Source of the DNA: a virus
DNA: 64,000 bases
Reading direction: 5' to 3' (one strand)
IMG/VR virus record: IMGVR_UViG_3300031857_000015
Location: 1-64,000 of that record
The notes under the pieces were generated by a model. The model did no database searches. It was not told where the DNA came from and was given only the letters and a program-made list of their open reading frames with translations. Of the stretch, positions 1 through 7,057 are shown one piece after another (the stretch's first letter is position 1; each line of letters opens with the position of its first letter). The position numbers and the translations under genes are program-made.

Positions 1-268
1 CTTTCTTGCGTTGGTAGAAAGTAAAGCCGAGTCTAGACTAGGCGGCGATATTTATACCATTACAAGGAACACGTTGTTGACTGACGACTTCGCGCAAGCT
101 GTTAACCTAGGCTGCGCCGCTCTTTGGCACGTGAATAACGCGTGGCCTAATTTCGCGGAGATCGCTGGCGTAGCGCGGTTAAGCGAGCGTGTTGTCAAAG
201 CCGAGACGCCGATGGATGACGACTGGGCGGATGACTCCATCGGGCGAAGCTACTTTGGCGGTTACTAG
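1..268 (+). CDS. Partial gene of unknown function, 3' end only
   Basis: The reading frame is open from the first bases of the window and ends at TAG 266-268, so this is probably the C-terminal part of a gene that begins upstream. A TTG at 11 could serve as a start, but no convincing ribosome binding site can be seen within the available bases. The visible ~88 residues are soluble, with an acidic stretch (PMDDDWADD) near the end. I recognise no domain. It is one of only three plus-strand genes in the window and converges on the next minus-strand gene, the two stop codons overlapping within CTAG. That tight convergence supports both ends being real. Confidence 0.5.
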   Translation, partial: FLALVESKAESRLGGDIYTITRNTLLTDDFAQAVNLGCAALWHVNNAWPNFAEIAGVARLSERVVKAETPMDDDWADDSIGRSYFGGY

Positions 269-591
269 AAAAGCCGCCAGCAATAGTCTTCGATAAATTT
301 TTGCATCGGGCGGTGATCGCGAATCTTAGAGTTTTCGATAACGTCGATTACTTCGCGAGCCGCGTCAGCTAACGCCGCAGCAGCCTCCGTGCAATCCATA
401 GACGAATCGTACAACTCCCAACCGGCGCCTGATCGCGGGATCGACGGCTCTTTGCCGTCAAACGCGTCAGCAATCAACCGCTGAAATACGCCGTCTGGTT
501 CCGTGTCGAGCGCGCCAAACTTGCGATACTTCGTTTGCATGTGCTCAAACCTACGAACCGCTTCGCGAAGTTTCTCCACCGTCAGCGTCAT
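265..591 (-). CDS. Hypothetical small protein, ~108 aa
   Basis: Last gene of a tightly packed minus-strand run (2341 down to 265). The protein begins MTLTVEKLREAVRRFEHMQ, is mainly helical and charged, and contains an alanine-rich helix (EAAAALADAAREVIDVIEN). No family is recognised. The ATG at 591 is preferred by coding appearance but has no strong SD; a TTG at 615 in the same frame sits one base after GGAG and is the alternative. The 5' part overlaps the 3' end of the upstream gene by about 40 bases in another frame, suggesting translational coupling. Confidence 0.55.
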   Translation of the reverse strand: MTLTVEKLREAVRRFEHMQTKYRKFGALDTEPDGVFQRLIADAFDGKEPSIPRSGAGWELYDSSMDCTEAAAALADAAREVIDVIENSKIRDHRPMQKFIEDYCWRLF

Positions 592-1033
592 TGGAGTCGT
601 TAATAGAGTTGACAAGCTCCATTCCCTTTTCGGTTATTGAGAAATTGAAATCGTTTTTATCGCAGTCGTATTCTGCGTCTAGAAAACCGCGCTGCACGCC
701 AACACGCATAATGTTCGATATGACGCGCGCACCGAGCGCACGAAACAGTCGAAGCATTTTTGTCTTGTACTCTTCGAACGAGTTGGCGCCGATGCCATAC
801 GCGCCGTCAGCCTGCACGTCAGACAGTTCACGAACAATTTGTTCGACCTCCCAGACCTCCAAAAACTGTCGCTGATATTCGAGCGAGCATTCACTTTCAG
901 TCGGTTCTTCGTCCTGCAGCTTGGCGATAAAACCGGCGAACATCACTAGTACGTGATCGCGGAGATCTTCAATCGACCCGCAAATACGCCGAGCGGGCTG
1001 TTCTTCGTTTTCGTCTTCGTAGTCTTCGAACAT
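551..1033 (-). CDS. Hypothetical protein, 160 aa, acidic N-terminus
   Basis: Start chosen at ATG 1033, which follows GAGG at 5-base spacing; an in-frame upstream candidate at 1102 has no such signal. The N-terminus is strongly acidic (MFEDYEDENEEQ). The centre is helical and contains a motif like a small winged-helix region: IMRVGVQRGFLDAEYDC followed by FNFSITEKGMELVN resembles the wing and last helix of such domains. This is only a pattern impression; a DNA-binding role is possible but unproven. It sits 7 bases after the preceding gene in the same operon. Confidence 0.6.
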   Translation of the reverse strand: MFEDYEDENEEQPARRICGSIEDLRDHVLVMFAGFIAKLQDEEPTESECSLEYQRQFLEVWEVEQIVRELSDVQADGAYGIGANSFEEYKTKMLRLFRALGARVISNIMRVGVQRGFLDAEYDCDKNDFNFSITEKGMELVNSINDSNDADGGETSRSGS

Positions 1034-1040
1034 AACTACC

Positions 1041-1355
1041 TCAAGCCGTCTCTGCGGCAAGACGAGCCGTGGCGAGCGCGGCGTCGTAATTGCCACGCGC
1101 AATCATACGCGCGTGAGCGGCGTCACGGCACTGCCCCAGATAATCGGAGTAGTCGCTGTCGGTGTTGACGAGCGCTTCCGCCGAACTGAAGCTGTGCGGC
1201 TTGTTGGTCAGCGGGTTGTCGCCGCTTTTCATGATCCGCTCGACCGCAGCCATCTTGACAGAGATGCGGTTGTCTTCCAGCTCTGCCTCGCTGCGCACAG
1301 CGTCGGCAAGAACGGCGGCGGCGTGGGTAATGTTATCAGCAAAATTCTTGGCCAT
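1041..1355 (-). CDS. Hypothetical protein, 104 aa
   Basis: Start at ATG 1355 is supported by a GAGGAG site 5 bases upstream; a GTG two codons earlier lacks support. The protein begins MAKNFADNITHAAAVLADAV and ends with an alanine-rich helix (YDAALATARLAAETA). It is amphipathic and predicted helical, with no membrane segment and no recognised domain. The preceding gene stops two bases before this start, so the two are likely co-translated. Confidence 0.65.
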   Translation of the reverse strand: MAKNFADNITHAAAVLADAVRSEAELEDNRISVKMAAVERIMKSGDNPLTNKPHSFSSAEALVNTDSDYSDYLGQCRDAAHARMIARGNYDAALATARLAAETA

Positions 1356-1357
1356 GA

Positions 1358-1642
1358 TCACTCCTCAATTTTTTGCCAACCATCTATGGCGCGGCGAACA
1401 GTCAATATGTCGTCAAGCGCCCGGTCTAGCATGTGTACAGCCGATTCGAGATCGTCAGCGTCGGCTAATTCAAAGATAATAAACGCAAACAAGGTATCGC
1501 CGCATTCTCGAATACTCTGTTTGCCCACACGATTGATGTAATCGTGAAATGTTTCGTCGTTATTTGGCGGATCGACTGCGAGTAGGTCTGATCCCGGATA
1601 TGAATCGTAAATTGCTTTCGGAACCAGTTGGCTATTCGTCAT
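1358..1642 (-). CDS. Hypothetical acidic protein, 94 aa
   Basis: The start is placed at ATG 1642 (MTNSQLVPKAIYDSYPG), after a GGAG a few bases upstream. The frame stays open further upstream to 1822, but that extension is basic, unlike the rest, and overlaps another gene, so it is rejected. The body is acidic and helical (HDYINRVGKQSIRECGDTLF). No family is recognised. The gene overlaps the 3' end of the upstream cysteine-bearing gene by 11 bases. Confidence 0.6.
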   Translation of the reverse strand: MTNSQLVPKAIYDSYPGSDLLAVDPPNNDETFHDYINRVGKQSIRECGDTLFAFIIFELADADDLESAVHMLDRALDDILTVRRAIDGWQKIEE

Positions 1643-1886
1643 TTCTCCAGTTTTGTTTTTCTTGGCGCGTTGGCTGCCGTTTGGGATATTTCTCGGGATG
1701 ACAAACCTGACAACGTGCGCGCGTGCAACCACAACTGCGCAACGTTTTACGATACCGCCCGGCTTCGCTCGCGGTTTGCGCCGCGTTTTCAACCCAACTA
1801 CCAAACTCCAGCCACCCGGCATTAATTTGTCGGTGCTGCTTTACTCGGCGTTCGATGATGTGCTTTTCGCTGTGGTAACGTTTCAT
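1632..1886 (-). CDS. Small basic protein with a Cys cluster, 84 aa
   Basis: The protein is very basic (Lys/Arg/His-rich) and carries C-x-C-x5-C-x2-C (SCGCTRARCQVC) near residues 51-60, a spacing that could coordinate one zinc ion. This suggests a small nucleic-acid-binding protein, but no known family is matched. The SD upstream of ATG 1886 is weak. The gene lies two bases after the acetyltransferase gene and overlaps the next gene slightly, so it is probably translated by coupling. Confidence 0.5.
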   Translation of the reverse strand: MKRYHSEKHIIERRVKQHRQINAGWLEFGSWVENAAQTASEAGRYRKTLRSCGCTRARCQVCHPEKYPKRQPTRQEKQNWRNDE

Positions 1887-1888
1887 TG

Positions 1889-2341
1889 TTATCTGCCGTC
1901 TGTTTCACAGTAGATGACGATTTTGCAGCCGCACTGCTCTGCTAGTTTGACAACGTCGGGCGCGTACACCGCCACGATTTGGTCGCGTTTGACCGCGCCA
2001 GCGGTGATCAGGGACTGCAACCCAAGTTTAGCTATGCCGCGACGTCTATACGCAGGGTCGACGAAACACTCGACGGTTTGTGCGGTAACAGGCCGGCCCT
2101 TGAATTTTTCCGGCCACGGGCGCGAACCGACCCAGCCGGCTAGCGTCTCGTCTACCCACACCAGCGCTATGGCCATTTCTGGATACGGCTGCTCGTGGTT
2201 GACGTGCAGATAACGCTTGCTGAGTTCTTTTTGAATTGAACTGTCGCTGCCGGAATCAGGCCACGACAACCGCGTCAGGATGGCCGTCACATCGACCAGT
2301 CCGAGCTGGTTGATGTCTTTGATTTTGATATTAATATTCAT
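1889..2341 (-). CDS. GNAT-family N-acetyltransferase
   Basis: A 150-residue protein with the GNAT fold signature. A beta strand (AQTVECFVDPAYR) leads into the acetyl-CoA pyrophosphate-binding loop RRRGIA at about residues 99-104, the Q/R-x-x-G-x-G/A motif of the family, followed by a helix. The C-terminal strand-helix pattern also fits, with a C-terminal VYAPDVVKLAEQCGCKIV segment typical of the late beta strands. The substrate cannot be inferred; phage GNATs may modify proteins or small molecules. ATG 2341 follows GGAGG at 7 bases, with the leader TCACGGAGG. A TATACT element lies about 30 bases upstream, so this gene probably heads the operon that runs to 265. Confidence 0.8.
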   Translation of the reverse strand: MNINIKIKDINQLGLVDVTAILTRLSWPDSGSDSSIQKELSKRYLHVNHEQPYPEMAIALVWVDETLAGWVGSRPWPEKFKGRPVTAQTVECFVDPAYRRRGIAKLGLQSLITAGAVKRDQIVAVYAPDVVKLAEQCGCKIVIYCETDGR

Positions 2342-2359
2342 AGCTGGTCCTCCGTGACC

Positions 2360-2376
2360 AACTATGAAGTATACAA
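2360..2376 (-). promoter_or_regulatory. Putative promoter element (TATACT)
   Basis: On the minus strand the sequence TTTGTATACTTC lies between the tRNA 3' end and the acetyltransferase gene, with TATACT at 2373-2368, a -10-like hexamer. No -35 hexamer is visible because the upstream bases belong to the tRNA. The same TNTGTATACT word occurs upstream of the sheath gene and of the gene starting at 52482, which is the main reason to call it. Confidence 0.4.
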
Positions 2377-2449
2377 AGCCGGCGGTCGGATTCGAACCGA
2401 CGACAGGCAGTTTACAAAACTGCTACTCTACCAACTGAGTTACGCCGGC
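2377..2449 (-). tRNA. tRNA-Thr (anticodon UGU)
   Basis: Read on the minus strand this folds as a complete cloverleaf. The acceptor stem is GCCGGCG/CGCCGGC, the D-stem ACTC/GAGT, the anticodon stem GCAGT/ACTGC with loop TTTGTAA (anticodon TGT, decoding ACA), and the T-arm GTCGG-TTCGAAT-CCGAC. The discriminator would be U. The CCA end is not encoded, so it must be added by the host. No intron. It is the only tRNA I can find in the window. Confidence 0.96.
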
Positions 2450-2454
2450 AAGCG

Positions 2455-2922
2455 TTAAACAGGTTCAGTGATTAAACCAGTTGGCCAGTAGTATGGCATG
2501 TCGATCGGCTCCTGCCAACCAAACCGTGAGTAGTAGCGGAAATCTTTGCGGAGAAGATTGCTGCGATGACTGGCGTGAAATTGCTCGTCGCCAACCCACG
2601 GAGGATACACGTTGCGCTCAATGGTGTTGCGCAACGTGGTATAGCTGCCCATGAACTGCGGGCAGAGCGTGTCATTAAACCCGCGGCGTATCCACTCGCG
2701 GCACACGACTATGGCGTATACAGTTAGCGCTGTTTCATATCCCGCCCACATACGGACGGCAGGGTGATTGCGCCAGCTACTTGTTCCGGGCTCGTGTTGG
2801 CCAACCGGAACGCCAAGGCAGAGTAAGATCTGCTTACATTCAACCCTTTGTTTGCCTAACCTTTTGTTATCAAGGCAGGCAGCCGAGTGTTTGAATCTCG
2901 GCAGGGGCAAGAATGTTTGCAT
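2455..2922 (-). CDS. Pyrimidine-dimer DNA glycosylase-like protein (Pyr_excise family)
   Basis: The 155-residue protein matches the pattern of the bacterial and phage pyrimidine-dimer glycosylase family (Pfam Pyr_excise). It has an N-terminal MQTFLPLP, then LDNKRLGKQRVECKQIL, WRNHPAVRMWAGYE, VCREWIRRG, and a late HASHRSNLLRKDFRYYSRF block. T4 endonuclease V, the family's best-studied relative, excises UV-induced dimers and nicks the abasic site. A role in repairing UV-damaged phage DNA is therefore likely. The length is normal and no key block is missing. The SD is weak; the start lies four bases after the acidic gene's stop, implying coupling. Confidence 0.85.
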   Translation of the reverse strand: MQTFLPLPRFKHSAACLDNKRLGKQRVECKQILLCLGVPVGQHEPGTSSWRNHPAVRMWAGYETALTVYAIVVCREWIRRGFNDTLCPQFMGSYTTLRNTIERNVYPPWVGDEQFHASHRSNLLRKDFRYYSRFGWQEPIDMPYYWPTGLITEPV

Positions 2923-2926
2923 TTAA

Positions 2927-3244
2927 TCAGTCGTCAAACTCGTCGTCAAAGTCTTCTTCGTATGCGGGGTCTTCATCCTCTTCGTCCTTGTATTCTTCGT
3001 CCCAGTCTTCATCTTCTTCGTCGACCCACTCCTCTTCGTCATCGTCTTCGTCGTCGTCATCGTCGTCGGTAAATACGTAGTTCGGCTTGGGTAACTGAAT
3101 GTCACTGTCATCGTCTTCGTCGTCTTCGTCGTCATCGACAAACTGCCACTCCTCTTCGATGAAATCATCGTCGAGGCCGTCGTCATGACGGGCTGTGTTT
3201 TCGTTCGGCATGTCGCGAAACAACGGAGATTCAAAGTAGCGCAT
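2927..3244 (-). CDS. Extremely acidic small protein (possible DNA mimic)
   Basis: The start is ATG 3244 (MRYFESPLFRDMPNEN), two bases after the stop of the CHC2 protein. Of ~105 residues more than half are Asp or Glu, in long runs separated by aromatic residues (EEEWQFV, EEEWVDEE, WDEEYKDEE, PAYEEDFDDEFDD). There are almost no basic residues after the first 20. Such composition is known from DNA-mimic and histone-chaperone-like proteins and from acidic tails that bind basic partners, but no defined family is matched. Its coupling to the primase-like gene suggests the two act together. Confidence 0.65.
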   Translation of the reverse strand: MRYFESPLFRDMPNENTARHDDGLDDDFIEEEWQFVDDDEDDEDDDSDIQLPKPNYVFTDDDDDDEDDDEEEWVDEEDEDWDEEYKDEEDEDPAYEEDFDDEFDD

Positions 3245-3246
3245 AG

Positions 3247-5880
3247 TTATCCAGTTTCCCGGGCAAGGTCCGCAGCAGGTAACAAATACTGATCGCACCA
3301 GTTGCTATCGACAAGAATGCCCGGTAGGTTGCGCACAGCTTCCTCTCCACCGAAAACTCCGCGACGCGTCAATAGTTTAACAAGCCAAAGCCAGTTTGGG
3401 GGTAGTGCTTTTTTATCTGCAAAATAGCGGTTGACCGCCCGCTGGTTTAACCACCAGTGCGCCTTCTTACGCACGATGTAATTATTTGGCTGCCCGACTT
3501 TTCTGGGCCGGGGTAAAACTGCCAGCGCGCCTGTCTGTACGGCTGTCGTTAATTCCGTAAAAAACGCTATATCGGCTTCGTTTTGCGTAATTAAATGCGC
3601 ACGGGCATAGTCCAGTTGAAAAGCCGCGCCGTATGTTTCTTGCAGCCACGTGTGCATGTCCGCCAGAACGGCCGCCGTCGTGGACTGGTCGGTCAGGCTG
3701 ATCCGCATCCGCTGACGCAGCGCGCGCTGGATATACGCCGGTAAGATATATGTCAGCGGCGTAAAATCTGTGTTTGTGTTGGCGCTGCCGCTAATTACCT
3801 GCCAGTCGTACATGGGCGCCACGTTCGCTGCCGTGGCGGCTAAGCGCATGAGTATGGGGCGGTTGTGGCACCGCGGGATCGTCAGGCTTAAGCTCGACGC
3901 ATCAAACACGCTGGCGACTGTTGTTGGCCACGCCAATGAGTCGGTTCGTGCAGACACCGCCGCGCCGGCATTGCCGCGGTTCAAGATATCAATACGCAGA
4001 TGCTGGCACCCGAGCGTCGCCGCAATTTTTTGTACTATTTCAAAGTCGTCGCCGGCAAACCCTGTAGCCGTCGGATCTCGCCGAAAGACAGGGGCAATAA
4101 GATCGGCAATGACGGCCGCGACAACTGTCCACGTGAACGCGTTCTCCGGGCTTGGCGTCAGGAACTGCCGTATAGCTGGCGGCGCGACGGCGACCGGTTC
4201 AGGAAATATGGCGTGTTTATTTTTTTCGCTCGGCTGGTTCGGCGCGGATGGTGTACCGTCAGCAGCCAGTTCGTAGTTTGCAAAGCGAAACACGCTGGCT
4301 CGATCATCCCAACCCAGCCTGTTTGATATGCACACCAGTTCTGGTTTGCTGAGGCTGATCGCAATCAGATGGCTGCGCCCGTTCCACCGGCTGTCGTAGA
4401 GCATCACTTTTTTGTGTGCTGCGACAAGGCCCGCGGCGTAAGCCAGTAGACCGACACGTTCTATTTTGAACGCGCTGTCTGCAAAACTGATTTCTTCGCC
4501 GCGGAGATGGATGGTGCCTATGTATGTTTTTTCGCCGTCATCGGCTTGGGTGATTTTATTGATAACAATGTTTGCGTCACATATAGGCTGATTTGTCACG
4601 CTCCACCAACCGTCGGATCGCGGCACGACGGTGCGCTGCCACGGAAGGACTATGGCCGGGGTGATGTTTTTCGACGTTTTAACATGCGTCAGTACGCGGT
4701 CTGAAAAGCCGGGAGAAAAGTTCTTGTCAATCTTAGTCAGGAACGGCACCAGCTTGTCTGGCGGAATAGTGAGCCGCGTCGCAAACGAGTGCGCCGCGAT
4801 TTCGTTCATTTGCTCCATCGCGTTACCCAAGCGGCTCTGCCACGTCTCCGCGTTCTTTCGGATTGAGACGAGCCGGCTCATTGCGTCTGTCGCGAACCGG
4901 TTTTTCAGTCGTTGGTTCTGCGCAACGATCGCCACGTAGCCGCGTGCGTTAGCGGCGCGGCTGATTAGCTCTGGCGAGACGACGTGACTTTGAAAGATCC
5001 GCGGCACGGGTGTAAACGCACACCAGCTCCCGCCCCAGCTATTTGCTTCGACGCCGGTGTAACTCGCCATCACAGGCAATAACGACAACCCGTGGCGCAG
5101 CATTTCACATTGCATGCTTAGCGCCCACATCGGATCATCAACTACAAACTGCGTGCTTTTGAGCGTTTCTGTGGCGGGCAAAAGCGCGGCACGCAGCAAA
5201 AAGTAACCGGCTTCCGGGCGGTCGCGCCGGTACTGGTTCAAAGCGATAAAGTTTTGCTTGGCCGTAAACTGCTCATCGTACTGCACGACCAGAAAGCCTG
5301 TGATGCGCCCGGGGAGGTCGTAGTACGGGAACACAAGGCTCGCGCCGTTTTCGCGCACCGGGGTGATCGGCGGGCGGCGCACGAATTTCTGCAGCGCGTC
5401 TATTTGTTCCTTGTACGCGACACCGACTAACCCAGCGGCGTTAATCTCTGGATATACACCAAGCTCTCGGAGGCGGCAGGCGATGACGTCGTCGTGGTGC
5501 CCCCAAATCTGCGCCTCAGCGGCAAACCAGAACTGCTCGAATTTTTCGAAGCGTTCGATCGTGCGGGCGTATTCGGCAACGGCATTATCTTTTTCGGCCG
5601 GGTTTATGGCGTTTAATTCGATAAAACGGGCAATCGCCACGTCCGGGCTTGTATTCCATAACGCCGCGCTAAACGTTATGATATCTCCATGGGCAGAGCA
5701 CGAGTTACAGTGCAGCCAAATACCGTTAGTGCTTGCGTCGTCGAACAGGTGTAGCGTATTTTTTTGACATAGCGGACAACTAACGACGGCCGGGAAAACC
5801 AACTGGTCCGGTGCAATGCCCAACGCCGACAGGGCAATCGCGTGGTGTTGGCGGCCAATTAAACAGGTAGGAAATCCCAT
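3247..5880 (-). CDS. Large CHC2 zinc-finger primase-like protein
   Basis: The 877-residue protein carries a DNA-primase-type zinc finger near its N-terminus: C35-x2-C38, then C58-x2-C61 with HCNSCSAHGDIITF, matching the CHC2 pattern. LVFPYYDLPGRITGF at about 182-196 resembles the segment before the TOPRIM domain in DnaG-type primases. QFVVDDPMWALSM (about 244-256) looks like the first TOPRIM strand, but Asp replaces the catalytic Glu of the usual VVEG. The remaining ~550 residues are not recognised; I see no Walker A motif. It may be a diverged primase or a primase-derived DNA-binding protein. ATG 5880 shares two bases with the divergent plus-strand start. Confidence 0.6.
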   Translation of the reverse strand: MGFPTCLIGRQHHAIALSALGIAPDQLVFPAVVSCPLCQKNTLHLFDDASTNGIWLHCNSCSAHGDIITFSAALWNTSPDVAIARFIELNAINPAEKDNAVAEYARTIERFEKFEQFWFAAEAQIWGHHDDVIACRLRELGVYPEINAAGLVGVAYKEQIDALQKFVRRPPITPVRENGASLVFPYYDLPGRITGFLVVQYDEQFTAKQNFIALNQYRRDRPEAGYFLLRAALLPATETLKSTQFVVDDPMWALSMQCEMLRHGLSLLPVMASYTGVEANSWGGSWCAFTPVPRIFQSHVVSPELISRAANARGYVAIVAQNQRLKNRFATDAMSRLVSIRKNAETWQSRLGNAMEQMNEIAAHSFATRLTIPPDKLVPFLTKIDKNFSPGFSDRVLTHVKTSKNITPAIVLPWQRTVVPRSDGWWSVTNQPICDANIVINKITQADDGEKTYIGTIHLRGEEISFADSAFKIERVGLLAYAAGLVAAHKKVMLYDSRWNGRSHLIAISLSKPELVCISNRLGWDDRASVFRFANYELAADGTPSAPNQPSEKNKHAIFPEPVAVAPPAIRQFLTPSPENAFTWTVVAAVIADLIAPVFRRDPTATGFAGDDFEIVQKIAATLGCQHLRIDILNRGNAGAAVSARTDSLAWPTTVASVFDASSLSLTIPRCHNRPILMRLAATAANVAPMYDWQVISGSANTNTDFTPLTYILPAYIQRALRQRMRISLTDQSTTAAVLADMHTWLQETYGAAFQLDYARAHLITQNEADIAFFTELTTAVQTGALAVLPRPRKVGQPNNYIVRKKAHWWLNQRAVNRYFADKKALPPNWLWLVKLLTRRGVFGGEEAVRNLPGILVDSNWCDQYLLPAADLARETG

Positions 5881-7057
5881 GACAAATATCCCGCTCGATC
5901 AGGCGCATGACGTCAGTGGCCGCGAGACCCACAGGCTGACTACCCTGTACCCGCAACCTGACTTTGTAAAAAATGCCGCGCACGAAAAACTAAGCGGTGC
6001 CGCGGATTTACCACGCCATTTATACGCTGATCAGCGCCATAAACTTTATCCGTGCCATACTGCCCCTGCAACATGGATGTCGGCGCTTTTCTTTGCTGAC
6101 AAGCAAGCGCAGTTCGACGCCAAGGAGGCCGAGGCTATTCAATCTAGGATACACCAAGCCGCCGAGTATTTTGGTATTCGCGGGGCTGTGGCGGAACTAG
6201 AAGAGAAGATTGCGGCCAGCTCGGCGCAGGATATTAACAGCCTGCCGGACTCGGAGTTCGCCATCGTGTGGGTCAGCGACGTAGGCGGTAAAGAGCGCCA
6301 CTGGCCGCTGCGGAACGCCGAAGAAGTCAAGTTCGCTGCGGCGCATTTCAAGACATTCCGCGACAACTTTGTGTTCGACGACCGGCACGTGATCGCCACC
6401 AAGATCCTTGAAAAGGCCGCGCAATACGGCGCCGACGTTTCGGGCGCCGAGGGCTCGCTAGAGCTGGCGGCGGGTCTGGGTGCGTGCGCCGCCAAGGTCG
6501 CGAGCGACATGATCAAAGACCGCGTAGGGCTCACCCGCCGGCAGCATTCGCAGCTGGCAGGCGAGTTGTCCAAGTTAGCCGAGGTTATCGACCAGAACCC
6601 TGAAAGGGCTCGTGCGGTCGAAATGCGGTTAAAGTTGGCAAGCGCGGTCGATAATTTCGATAGAAGCACCAACCTCTATCGCATGTACGACGCCGGCGGC
6701 CTACCGCGGCCGGAAGAAGTCCTGTTCGCCATTACTGAAAAGGTGGCGCGCGACTTTTTAGATAGCAATGTCGAAACCACCACTGGCAACGTCTACGCCC
6801 TCACTGATTTAGAGAAACTAGCGGTTGAAGACGTACGCGAGTGGCTTGGCGACGACTTCGCAGACGCGGTAAGTGCCGGCGGCGTATACATGGATCGCGA
6901 CAAGCTGGCGGCGATTGTGCCCACGCTTGACCGCGGCATGGCTACTATGCTGGACCGGCTCATGCAGGACAAGTCTGCTGCGCCGGTTGTGAAGTCAGCG
7001 TCAGCGGACAATCTGCTTTCGCTCGACCGGCTTCGCGAGCTTGCGCAGCACGGTTAA
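5879..7057 (+). CDS. Hypothetical protein, 392 aa, plus strand
   Basis: The start is ATG 5879, preceded by AGGTAGGA at a suitable distance; the frame is open to 5816 but without a comparable site. The protein is mostly helical with Lys/Glu/Ala-rich segments. The repeated alanine-rich pattern (ILEKAAQYGADV, ELAAGLGACAAKVA) resembles the composition of several virion proteins at the other end of the window, such as those at 59-64 kb, but no domain is recognised. It is isolated on its strand. It overlaps the divergent CHC2 gene at the start codon and the convergent alpha-CTD gene by 57 bases at the 3' end. Confidence 0.7.
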   Translation: MTNIPLDQAHDVSGRETHRLTTLYPQPDFVKNAAHEKLSGAADLPRHLYADQRHKLYPCHTAPATWMSALFFADKQAQFDAKEAEAIQSRIHQAAEYFGIRGAVAELEEKIAASSAQDINSLPDSEFAIVWVSDVGGKERHWPLRNAEEVKFAAAHFKTFRDNFVFDDRHVIATKILEKAAQYGADVSGAEGSLELAAGLGACAAKVASDMIKDRVGLTRRQHSQLAGELSKLAEVIDQNPERARAVEMRLKLASAVDNFDRSTNLYRMYDAGGLPRPEEVLFAITEKVARDFLDSNVETTTGNVYALTDLEKLAVEDVREWLGDDFADAVSAGGVYMDRDKLAAIVPTLDRGMATMLDRLMQDKSAAPVVKSASADNLLSLDRLRELAQHG

